From Elysia crispata (Eukaryota; Mollusca; Gastropoda; Plakobranchidae): DNA of 64,000 nt. The notes under the pieces are model-generated. The model ran no database searches, was not told the origin of the DNA, and saw nothing but the letters and a program-made list of their open reading frames with translations. A program made the translations under genes and the position numbers. The stretch covers positions 62,001 to 126,000 of the forward strand of contig JAWDGP010006539.1 of assembly GCA_033675545.1 (NCBI GenBank). Reading direction: 5' to 3'. How positions within the stretch are numbered: the stretch's first letter is position 1; each line of letters begins with the position of its first letter. Of this stretch, positions 45,200-55,481 are shown one piece after another.

Positions 45200-45900
45200 A
45201 AGTTTTCTTAGAAGGGGGCTGCCTTGCATGCTTTTCTCCAAAGATCTTCACCTTCTTCTGATGGTATAGATGTTAGCCATAAATCTATGGGGATACGCTT
45301 TGAAAAATGAATTGATGTGTGGTGATGGACGGAGGCAGATGGTTTACGATGTTGACTTGCATCAAAATTCCTTTCACAAAGGAGATTTGTTGCAGGAGCA
45401 AAGCTGGTGGATGCAACATCGGTGTCAGACTCTTCTCACCTTTCAATGAAATCTTGGAGTTCTTTCTTCACTGTCTTGACAAAAGCTGCCAATAGTGCCT
45501 TTAAGATGATACAAAGGACTCAGTTTTCCTGTTCTTCCCTAGGGAGACCTAAATTAAACTTGCAAGAAAATGAAGAGAGATAAAAGGCAGGAAGCTGTTC
45601 TGATGAATGAAGCAGATTGGGATTTTCTATACAGGCTTGTAAATCTTTGCAAAGTTTGCGAATAATGGCCCAACGCTCAAATATGTTGAGGTTTTAGATG
45701 TAACTAGTATCCAATAGGGCTGGATCACTTTCACAAAGATAATGCCTAGAGTTGTCAAAATAGACATCAAGTTACTGTCTTCCAAATCTTTGCAGATTGC
45801 TTGGATTTTCTTATTTGCATCTTTCACATGACTGACAATGTGAAGGACATCTTTGTTCTTTGTATTTGGCAAGAGAAGAGAAATGGGAGAGGACTACACA
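45200..45900 (-). pseudogene. Family U copy E
   Basis: The frame 45,872-45,627 reads ILTTLGIIFVKVIQPYWILV and then TYLSVGPLFANFAKI. Below it, around 45,500-45,300, another frame gives ALLAAFVKTVKKELQDFIER, then SFAPATNLLCERNFDASQHR. The last block is the counterpart of SLNNLIGESAF in copy B and LLTNLIGERLF in copy D. Same strand and block order as the other copies; several stops. Confidence 0.5.
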
Positions 45901-46127
45901 AAATTTGTGTCCAAGATGTTAAACTTTCTGTCTGTCTCTCTCAAAAACTGTGTGCAAATATTCACAAATGTTTTTCTCACAAAGTCAGTCATTCAGAGTA
46001 AGGAAAGCCTCTCAGTTTGAAACAAAGATCCAGGACTGGTGGTCAATCTCAGGTGATTCTTCATGTCCACTTGTCTTAACCTCTCACTAAGATTGGCATT
46101 TTGGTGCTTTGCAAGAGCACACTCATC

Positions 46128-46295
46128 TGTAGCTGTCTCACTGTGAAGACATTTCCTATGCCACCTGCTGCACAAATAACTTGAAGCAGACACGGATTAG
46201 GCCGGATGTGAAAGGTTGGTTAAAAAGCTGAATCCCATGAGAACGGGGAAGGTGGGAGAGGGAGAAGTGTGCAGGAGTAAGAGCATAGGAGAAAT
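46128..46295 (+). repeat. Dispersed repeat R, copy 1 (interrupted by GY-2)
   Basis: CTGTCTCACTGTGAAGACAT ... AACTTGAAGCAGA ... GAAAGGTTGGTTAAAAAGCT ... GTGCAGGAGTAAGAGCATAGGAGAAAT is about 80-85% like 53,905-54,050. It stops exactly at the GY-2 LTR and resumes at 52,995 (GAAATGAAAGGAGAGGAAGAG). Confidence 0.88.
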
Positions 46296-46466
46296 TGTTG
46301 CGTGTAGCTCGGAGGTCAAACAGACAAACGTAGACATGGAATGTAAATGTATAAATCAGTCAATCAAAGCTGGAGAACGCTGGCTCAACCGAGGTCATTT
46401 AATCAAGGGCCTTCCGTTACAACACGTACTGACTCGTATTCTTAGTAATTCGAAGTTAACGTAACA
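46296..46466 (-). repeat. GY-2 left (3') LTR
   Basis: 171 bp, preceded by GAAAT; nearly identical to the right LTR. Confidence 0.95.
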
Positions 46467-46649
46467 TCTCCCCCTTTAATTTTGAACATCCCCCCACAAA
46501 AACAAACGACTTCGTAATGATATAGTCGTAAATGAGGTACAGTATTATCCATGAAGATAGATACAGGAAAACGATTTAAAGGAAGATAAAACTTAAAAAA
46601 AAAAACGAGAACAAGAACAAAAACAAAACCCAAATCAACATAACAATTA

Positions 46650-48023
46650 CGAGGGCATATTGAAAAGTTCTGCCTCCAATGCCATAATGTATCAGGTTTT
46701 CAATTTAGAATCTTTTAGTTTGGCATCAATACTCACAAACCCTTTGTCTACATGTGTGCAAAATTGCATCGCGTATGACGTCATTTGAGCTCAAAATGTG
46801 GCGCGTCATCAAGTTTGGTGGTGTCACGCGGTCAGAGGAAAGAAAAATGGCGTCTTCCATTGATCTACGCTTAAAACAAAGGGCTGAGATTGAATTTCTC
46901 ACGGCAGAAGGCTGTAGTCCTAAAGAAATCTTTTATCGTATGAAAGCCGTATATGGTGATATGTTTAGATGTAAGTACTGTGAGACGATGGACACGGCGT
47001 TCAAGGGAAGAGAATCCCAGTGAATCAACTGTTCATGATCAAGCCCATACTGGTCGACCATTGTCAGCGTCAAACTCTAAGCACCAATCTCGTGTTGATC
47101 AGTTGATTCGTGAAAATCGCCGCGTCAAGCAGATTGACATTAGTATTGAAATAGGGATTTCTCAAGAGAGGGTCCACCACATCATCACAAATCTCCTAGG
47201 ATACAGGAAAGTTTCTGCTCGATGGGTCCCAAGAATGCTGACGCCTCAGATAAAGCTGCAAAGAGTGCAAATCTGTAGAGAACTGTTGGCAAAATTTGAT
47301 GAGGATGGTGAAGACTTCCTCCGTCAAATTGTCACTGGGGATGAATCCTGGGTTCATCATTATGATCCTGAATCGAAGCAACAGTCGAAGGAGTATAGAC
47401 AGAAAACGTCACCATCTCCGAAAAAATTCAAAGTGTTTTCTTCCGCACGGAAGGTGCTTCTCACGATCTTTTGGGACAGTGAGGGTGTGGTTCACACAGA
47501 ATTTTTGGAACAAGGCAACACCGTGAATTCTACGAAATATGTGAACACACTGGAGAAACTGAAAGCGAGGTTGCAACGGGTAAGGAGTGAGAAAGTTTCC
47601 ATCATCCATCACGACAACGCTCGCCCTCACACAAGTTTGGAAACTCGCACGGCTTTAGATCGTTTAGGCCTCCGGACATTACCGCACCCGCCTTATAGCC
47701 CAGATCTTGCTCCGAGCGATTTCTTCCTTTTTCCAAAACTCAAGGATTACCTCAAGGGCAACCGTTACGAGACAGACGAAGATGTGAAGAATGCTGTTCT
47801 TTCTTGGTGCAGAGACAAGACTGCTGACTTCTTCGCTGACGGCATCCAACAGGTCGTCCGTCGGTGGCGGCTCTGTATCGAACGGGACGGTGATTATGTT
47901 GAAAAATGATATGTCATCTGGTGCTAAATAAAATGACCTTTCATTTGGTGTAAGTATCATTTGTTTGTCTTCATTATTTCCAAAGTTATGGACTTGGAGG
48001 CAAAACTTATCAATATGCCCTCG
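46650..48023 (+). mobile_element. mariner element MAR-2, nested in GY-2
   Basis: 1,374 bp with imperfect inverted ends starting CGAGGGCATATTGA on both sides (about 28 of the first 30 bases agree) and TA duplications at 46,648-46,649 and 48,024-48,025. Inserted in the 3' non-coding part of GY-2, so it is younger than that insertion. Its first eight bases, CGAGGGCA, also begin MAR-1. Confidence 0.95.
46847..47909 (+). pseudogene. mariner D,D34D transposase of MAR-2, one frame change
   Basis: From the ATG at 46,847 the frame reads KQRAEIEFLTAEGCSPKEIF and YRMKAVYGDM. A single frame change near 46,965-46,972 then leads into a continuous frame of about 310 codons to 47,909. It holds the second helix-turn-helix (ISIEIGISQERVHHIITNLL), WVPRMLTPQ, IVTGDESWVHHYDPE, HHDNARPHTSLETRTALDRL and YSPDLAPSDFFLFPKLKDYL, with 34 residues between the second and third aspartates, and ends RDGDYVEK. 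All catalytic residues are present. Apart from the one lesion the gene is whole, and it is closely related in layout to MAR-1. Confidence 0.94.
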
Positions 48024-48527
48024 TAAATATGTAAGAAAAAAAAAGATATTACCAACAACAATAGAAGAAGGTTGCACGTAGACCTATTGATTCTTGCTGA
48101 CTTATTACGTTATCTTGGATTTAACAGTTTTACAGTTACACCAAGCTTATTACATGTACATGTACCAACACATAGAATACCGTAAAGGGATTACTCAATG
48201 CATGCTCCCCTGCCTCTATTTTAAGCTGAAAACTATAAGAGAAAAATTCATACCTATCGGAGAATAATATGAAAGTTTTGTGTGCTAATCCTCTAAAGGA
48301 CAGCTGATATTGGCTAGAACTGTAAAACTTGAACGTAGAGTTCGCTTACATTGTGTCTAGGTAGAAGAATACAGTTATATGTAATCAATGAAAAATGTAA
48401 AAGAGAAAACAAAACCATGATGCTGGAGGACAATGGTCTAGGCCCTTCAAGTATATATAGAGAGAGCTGTTTAATAGTGATTATAGAGGCAATGTAGTGC
48501 CTTGCAGGCGATAGCGCGTGCAACTTT

Positions 48528-51500
48528 TTAATAAGACAGTCTAGAGGGTTCTTTAATGAATCGTCCAGATCTTGTCTGTATCATCTTGGGTAAGGTTGGC
48601 CCAGTCTGCAATGGTCTGGTCGCGCCTGTCCCTCCACGCGATGACCAGGCTGCCTGGGCTCCCTTCTGCGTGGTTGGTGTGGTCTCAAGGCTCGGGCTAG
48701 GAATCTTTGCAGAGGAGCTCCTGGGGGAACTCATTTGAGGAGCGGACAGGTCTTCATCCACAAGGTGGTCTTGGTGGGGTCCAGCCCGCTCGGTTTGAGG
48801 GCAGGCTAATTGGAGCTGGTAGGGGGTAGAGGGTAAAGGAGTGGCCACCTTAGTCTGTGTCGGGTGGTCGGGAAGAGGCTTTTTTCTCAGAAATTTCCTC
48901 CCTCGAATGAAGGATCTGTTGCCATCCCAGACTTCATAGTTGTTGTGTGGGAGAGTTTTAGCTACTGTGGCTGGTTTCTATTCGTTTCTGCCATCAATAG
49001 GTTCCATCCTGACATGGTCACCAGGCTGGAGAGGTGCAACAGTCTGTTTGAAGCACGTGCGCTGTGCGGATTTGTGACGCCTGTGTTCCATTTTATGGCT
49101 CTCGCACTGAGGGACGATGAAGGGCTGGAGGGCAGCTGAAGTCGCCGGCGTGAGGGACTGTGTGCGGCGACCCATGAGACAAGGAGGCAAGGCCCTCTGT
49201 AGGGGTATTGCGCAGGTTTAGGAGTCTTATGTATGGGTCTTCTCCAGCCTTGGTGCAATTTTCCATTAGGTTCTTTATCTGCCTAACAGCGGATTCAGCT
49301 TGGCCATTAGCTCTGGGATTTCCGGGTGCTGTTCTTTTGTGTTGGAAACTCCACTTCTCAGCAAATTTCTTTAAGTCGAGAGATGCGTATTGAGGCCCAT
49401 TGTCTGAAATCACAACGTCTTGTATGCCATATCTGGCGAAGTGGTGTTTCAGTTTGTTTATTAACGCATCCGAGGTTGTCTCTACCAGGTAGTCAACTTC
49501 GATGAAGTTGCTGTAGTAGTCCACTGTGACGAGATAGTTGCGACTTTTTATGGTAAATAGGTCCGTACCTATCTTTTGCCATGGTCGCGCCGGTATCTCA
49601 TGCGTCTGCAATGGCTGTTCAGGTTGCCTAGTGCAGTAAGTTGCACATGTGTCACATGACTCGATGTACGCTCGAATGTCTGAACTCATGCCAGGCCAAA
49701 AGATCAGATGTCGCGCTCTTCGTAGGCAGGAGTTCACCCCTTGATGTCCAGCGTGAACTTTTATCTTAAGATCCTGTCGCAGACTTTGTGGAATGACAAT
49801 TCTGTCAGCTCTCATGATGATTCCGTCTTGAACTGTCAGTTCGTCTCTGTAGTTGAAGTAGGGCAGAATGCCTGTGGGAACTTTTCCTTTTTGATCAGGC
49901 CATCCTTGCATGACTGCTACCTTAAGCTGAGCCAAAACAGGGTCTGTCAATGTTTCTGCTCTTATTTCTTGTAGCCTATGGTCCGGAAAGGGAGTGTAAG
50001 CGATATTGCTCACGGTTTCTTCTTCTTCATTGTCTGTAGCTCGAACAGGTGCACGCGATAGGCAGTCGCTGATTAGCATTTCTGGTCCTGGTCGGTATGT
50101 CACCTCGAAGCTGTACTCTTGTACCTTGAGAAGCATGTTTTGTAGCCTTTTCTTTGTTATGGAAAGTAATGGCTTGTGGTCCGTTATAATCTGCACAGGT
50201 CGGCCAAAAGTGAACGGGTGAAACTTTCTTAGGCCAAATGTTATTGCTAAAAGCTCTTTCTCTATTTGAGCGTAATTTTGCTCTACGGGGCTTAGTGTTC
50301 TGGACGCATATGCCAGGGGCTTTCCTTCTTGGAGGAGAACGGACCCGATTCCATATTCCGAGGCATCATTTTCAAGGGTGAGCTATTTCTTTTGGTCATA
50401 TATAGCCAGTGTTGGACTTCCTGCAATTGCGTCTTTCAACTTCTGAAAGGCCGTTTTTTGGGACTCAGCCCAGGTGAAGGGAACGTCTTTCTTTAGTAAG
50501 TTCTGGAGAGGGTGTGCGATGCTCGTCAGATTGGGTATGTATCTAGCAAGGTACTGTACCATGCCCAAGATACGGCGGATATCTTTGGCATTCTTGGGGG
50601 TTGGAAGGTCAGAGATTGCTTTCACCTTTTGGGGATCTGTCGATATCCCTTCTTTGGAGATGTGGCCCATGAAAGTGATGGAATCTTTGGCGAGTTCTAG
50701 TTTATCTCTGTTAAGCTTCACGCCATGCTGTTTGCACTTTTCTGTAAAAGAGTTTAGCCGTTGGTCATGCTCACGTTGAGTTTTTCCGTGAATAATGATG
50801 TCGTCCCTCATGCAAACGACACCGGGCATGTCTCCAATCAGTTCCTTGACTTGTCTTTCAAAAATTTCTGCTGATACATTCAGCCCAAGGGAAGCCGCAG
50901 GAAGCGGTAGCGACCGTAACATGTTTGAAAGGTTGTAAGGCGACATGACTCATCATCGAGTAGGACGTGCCAGTACCCATTTTTTAGATCAACCTTGGTG
51001 AAAAGCTTCGAACTGCTGAGTTCATAAAGAACATCGTCCAATATGGGCATCGTAAAATGTTCTCTTCTCAGGGCCTTGTTGAGGTATTTGGGGTCGATGC
51101 AAACTCTTAGATTGCCGTTGGGTTTGGTTGCAACGACAAGCTGGCTCACCCACGGCGTTGGCTCAGTGACGGCTGTGATGACGCCTTTCTTAGTCATGTT
51201 GTCAAGTTCTTCTTTTAGTTTAGTTTTGACTGCAATGGGGACTCTGCGGTCTGGCATGACGACAGGTGGTACTGACGAGTCAACTGTCAGATGCTGCTCC
51301 CCCGGGAATGTTCCCACCTCACCGTCAAAGATCGAGGACTCTATTAGTGAGGCAACTGTTTCGAAGTTTTCTTTTTTGATTTGGACTAATTGCATTCTCT
51401 GCGCCGCCTTTAGTCCGATCACGGGCTGGCAGGAATTGGGGACCACGACGAAGTCTACAGCATACTTTTTGTTGTTTCTGGGATTTACGATGACTTGTCG

Positions 51501-52600
51501 GCTCGTACCCTTTGTCTCAATAGCAGTGTCGCAGTAAGATCTGAGTGTTTTTACCCTGGATCCCACAAGGTGTGTAGCATATCTCTCTGGGAGAATATTA
51601 ACTGATGCCTGTTAGTCTATGAGAAAGGCTAGAGGCTTTCCTTTTACCAGCATCTTGCATTTGATTGAGTTGGGGACGATTCCGACATTTTTCACCCAGT
51701 TGCTAGTCGAGTCTGAGTCCGAATCTGTGGATGACTCCGCCTCAATGTTTCTCACTTTGTTGTCTGTCTTTCGCTTGGTCCTAGGGCCTTTAGTTTTGCA
51801 AACCTTAGCAAAATGATCCCTTCCTCCACAGTTCCCGCAGTTCCTTCCATATGCTGGGCATTTAGATTTGACGAATGAGTGATCCCCTCCACAGAACTTG
51901 CATGTGCTCTTTGTGAAGGAGGATTTTTCTGGACGTGAGCCCTTGACTTTGAAGGCTACCTTGTTTAAAGATTCAGTGGCCTGACTAACTGAGGGTTCCA
52001 TTTCCTTCAGCTGGGATTTGCTGGCTTCTAACGCTCTGCAAATATCGACGGCCGCACTCAGTGTCAACTTCCTCTGTTCTAGGAGTCTTTTCCGTGTGTC
52101 CCCACTGAACACACCCGTGACCAGTCTGTCTCGTAATAGAGAGTCCTTCATAAAGTCACAGAAATTGCATGTTGCAGCAAGCGTTTTGAGTGCTGTGACA
52201 AACTGATAGATTGACTCATGTTCTCCTTGGTTGCGCTTGTTGAATTTATAACGTTCAAACGTCTCGTTTGTTTCCCCCAGTATATATGCCTCAAATTTCT
52301 TGATGATGTCTTCAAGTTGTGCATCATCCGGGAGCGAGAAGGTATTGAACACTTTGAGTGCTGCAGTTCCGATGCAATGAAGAAACATTGCCTTTTGGTA
52401 GTTGTTGTCTCTGCTGGCCATGTCTGTTATTATGGCATAGTTATTCCAGCTCTGGGTGAAGATTTTCCAGCCTTCTACTGGAGCATGTTTGAGGTCGAGA
52501 GGATGCGGTGGTCTTATGCCGCTCGGTACTGCAATGATTGGATGTTAGAGAGTGAGGCACTTATCATAGGAGGTAATACCAGCGAGCTCGCGACGGGTTT
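48528..52600 (-). pseudogene. GY-2 gag-pol fossil
   Basis: Parts on the minus strand: gag from about 52,600 to 51,780 with paired zinc knuckles (CKFCGGDHSFVKSKC, CGNCGGRDHFAKVC) at about 51,910-51,790; protease region about 51,640-51,400; reverse transcriptase about 51,330-50,640; RNase H about 50,400-50,080; integrase about 49,900-49,100 with YLVTVDYYSNF and ISDNGPQYAS; and a Pro/Ser-rich tail ending near 48,530 (TRSGRFIKEPSRL). Gypsy order. A broken fossil with roughly five breaks. Confidence 0.93.
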
Positions 52601-52802
52601 CTTTTCTGGGGTTGTATCCCTTGGATCGCAATGTTGGGCAGGACTGGTTGTAAGGCGTACTTTCCGTTCCCGTGGTCTACCGGTATACCTATCGATAACT
52701 GGTATTACTCTAATACCGGGGTTTCGTAGCTGCTATTTAACACATATTCAAGGCCAAATCTTGATTTTTGCTGTGGCTAATGATCGATTACCGCTGCCAC
52801 CA

Positions 52803-52994
52803 TGTTGCGTGTAGCTCGGAGGTCAAACAGACAAACGTAGACATGGAATGTAAATGTATAAATCAGTCAATCAAAGTTGGAGAACGCTGGCTCAACCGAG
52901 GTCATTTAATCAAGGGCCTTCCGTTACAACACAGAGTGATAATAAACGTACTGACTCGTATTCTTAGTACATGTAATTCGAAGTTAACGTAACA
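52803..52994 (-). repeat. GY-2 right (5') LTR
   Basis: 192 bp, followed by GAAAT; the primer-site candidate lies at its inner edge. Confidence 0.95.
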
Positions 52995-52999
52995 GAAAT

Positions 53000-53808
53000 G
53001 AAAGGAGAGGAAGAGGAAGAGAGCTGTGTGTGTGTCAATTTCCTTTGTTCTTTCATTTTAAATAATATTTCTTTCCAATGCAGCCATGATGATTAACAGT
53101 TACTGCTTAGTGACAACTGCAGTGTAGGAACATGTTGTGGGTGAACAGCCTCAATCTTTTCTGCAAAATGAAATGTATTACACTTTCGAGTACACTGGGT
53201 AGTGAAGCAGATATTGGCGTACTTGGTGTAGATTGCTTCTGCTTGTATTCAGCAAACTCAAAAGGGTGCTTGTGACACAGGTGCAAAAGGTTTTATAGTA
53301 GAAAAGTTCTGCTCAACAAACATCACATACAGCAGTTTAATGTTATAAGTTTCGAGCAAAGACTTTAATAGCCATAATCGATGCAATGTAAAGTAAAAAA
53401 AATTAATTCTAGTGATGCTTTAAACTGAGCAGAATGGAAATATATATATATATAGTAAGCTTACAACAACTATGATATCAACTAAATGAAGCCAGCAGCA
53501 AACAACTCAAGTCGCAAAATGTATTGGTTGTGAGCAATACAGAACTAACGAACAATATTATGAAATAAAAAGTAAGGTAGCATCCACATGTATCTTCAAG
53601 TTTTTATTATCTTTTTCCTGGTTGAGAGGGATTATGAGATTATTATTCGAAATGGGCATTGCACACAATATTATTATCGAACTATCAGAATCATAAAAAA
53701 ACCACCATCATGATATTTCATGTAATCCTTTTATAACTTTTGAAAAGTAAACAGTTTCACTGTTTATTCACTATTTCATGACATGATAAAAGGTTCATTC
53801 ATTATCTG
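53000..53808. other. No gene recognised
   Basis: Continuation of the sequence that flanked repeat R before GY-2 arrived, then AT-rich DNA with a short (TA)n at about 53,440. No coding signal. Confidence 0.5.
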
Positions 53809-54075
53809 GCTTAATATTGTGAATTATTTACTAGAAAAGGGGTACTTTTGGTAATCTGCTGTTTGTATTCCCTGTGCATGAGATTCTTTCCACATCTCAC
53901 CTGTCTCATTGTAAAGTCATCTCCTATTTTACCTGCTGCATGGATAACTTGAAGCAGAAATGGGTTGGGCCACATCTGAAAGGTTGGTTAAAAAGCTGAA
54001 TTACATGAGGAAGAGGGAGAAGTGTGCAGGAGTGAGAGCGTAGGAGAAATGAAAGGACAGGAAGAGTAAGAGAGT
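53809..54075 (+). repeat. Dispersed repeat R, copy 2 (unoccupied), with the unflipped segment at its left
   Basis: 53,809-53,902 matches the segment at 38,932-39,034 in opposite orientation. 53,903-54,050 matches 46,128-46,295. Its GCGTAGGAGAAATGAAAGGACAG shows the sequence that GY-2 interrupted in copy 1, with GAAAT present only once. Confidence 0.85.
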
Positions 54076-54090
54076 TTAGAAAGAAAAAGG

Positions 54091-55317
54091 AAGATAGGAG
54101 AGGGAAAGAATATGGCATGAACAAGTTTTAATCTTTTTCATTGACAAGATCAAGTTTTCTTTTTTATTTAGACATCTCTGCAGTTTTTGTTTTCCGCTCC
54201 AAAACTTCCTTTCTGCTCTCCACAATTTCAGTCAGTCAGCCGTTTTTGATGGTTGCTCCTTCAATGGATGCCACAACACCCCTCCAGCCTTCTCGGTCTC
54301 GACTTCTGGGGACAACTTCACCAAGAGATAGCCCATAATCTATGCAGTAAAAATTTATCTTTTTCCAACTTTCCTTTAAGCTATTTTTAAGTTCCTCAAT
54401 CTCAAAATTCAAAGATAATGTTCTCAAGCATTCGGCTGTCAAAAGCTTCTTAGTTACATTAAATGTGTCTTTAATTTCCAAACAATTAGAACATGAAGAG
54501 GAACTGGTTAAAGTTGGCCTAACAAACACTTGTTTAACTTTTGTGCTGAATTGTCACTTTCATTTTCAATGAAATTGCGATTGCAGAAATAACTAAAATC
54601 TGCAGACTTTTGTTTTTGGCTACTCCTTACCTTATCTTACTCTTTAAAAAGTTTTTTCAACTTTTGTGGAGCCACAGATCTTTCAGTAAGGTGTAAATAT
54701 CCAAGCTAATGCTATGTACTTTGGAAGCTTTAATTCTCTGTGGGCTAGATTAACGTCAACGACAGTTTTGTTAGTTATGTGGTAGTTTAGAAGAGTTGAT
54801 GGTGATGTGTGGATCGTAGACTGTGTGAATCCATAGCCGCACAGTTTCACTGAGGAAGTCAAAGTCCACAACCATAGTCCTTGCCTTCTGCCTTCAAGAA
54901 CTTGCTATAGGCAGACTCTATTAGATTTTTAAGAGCCATTCCTCAACCTTAAAATAGCAGATACCAGGATTAAATTTTAATGAGCACGATTTTTTAAACT
55001 AGTTTTGTATTATAATATGAAATAGAATTCCCAAGAGCAAACTATTGTGATATTTTCATCATTAAGAAATTGGTTTTCATTAAACTTTTTTGTTACTCGT
55101 GATGATCTCAAGGTTGGAAAGGGGTTAAAAGTAAGAGTAAACAAGATTGGTAATCAAAGGAAACATGTCAAAGTTGCCCACAATTAAATAAATACCATAA
55201 GCCTAAATAACCATCCTAATCTGATTCATAAAAAAAAAAAGATTAACACTGTGTGAAAAAGAAATAATCCAGACCTAAAATCTAAATATGTGGGTCCTAT
55301 ATTCTTAGTTTTCTCCT
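54091..55317. other. No gene recognised; one unplaced coding-like remnant
   Basis: A minus-strand frame at 54,529-54,236 (TSSSSCSNCLEIKDTFNVTK, KNSLKESWKKINFYCIDYGL) looks protein-coding in composition but is unknown to me. It may belong to the dispersed repeat families around it. The rest is AT-rich. Confidence 0.35.
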
Positions 55318-55481
55318 TGTAAACGTACTCATTAATCTTAAAACACAAGCAATTAAATGACAGCAGGTTCAGGGATTATGTATTCTTTATTAAGCACTAG
55401 TTGTGTAAACAAAAAAAAAGAAAACTGGCCAGGTGTTTTTGACATCAAGGTCCAAATAGAAATATGGGTATTCTCATGACA
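55318..55481 (-). repeat. GY-3 left (3') LTR
   Basis: 164 bp, TG...CA, preceded by CTCCT. Confidence 0.94.

Larger units (their letters stand above)
46296..52994 (-). mobile_element. Ty3/gypsy LTR element GY-2, broken, with a mariner inside
   Basis: The element is bounded by direct LTRs that start TGTTGCGTGTAGC and end AACGTAACA, with GAAAT duplicated on both sides (46,291-46,295 and 52,995-52,999). On the minus strand the primer-site candidate TGGTGGCAGCGGT directly follows the right LTR, and a purine tract AAAGGGGGAGA precedes the left LTR. Without the 1.37-kb mariner (46,650-48,023) it would be about 5.3 kb. The LTRs show one base substitution plus two small length differences, so the insertion is very young. 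The coding part has a handful of breaks. Confidence 0.95.
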
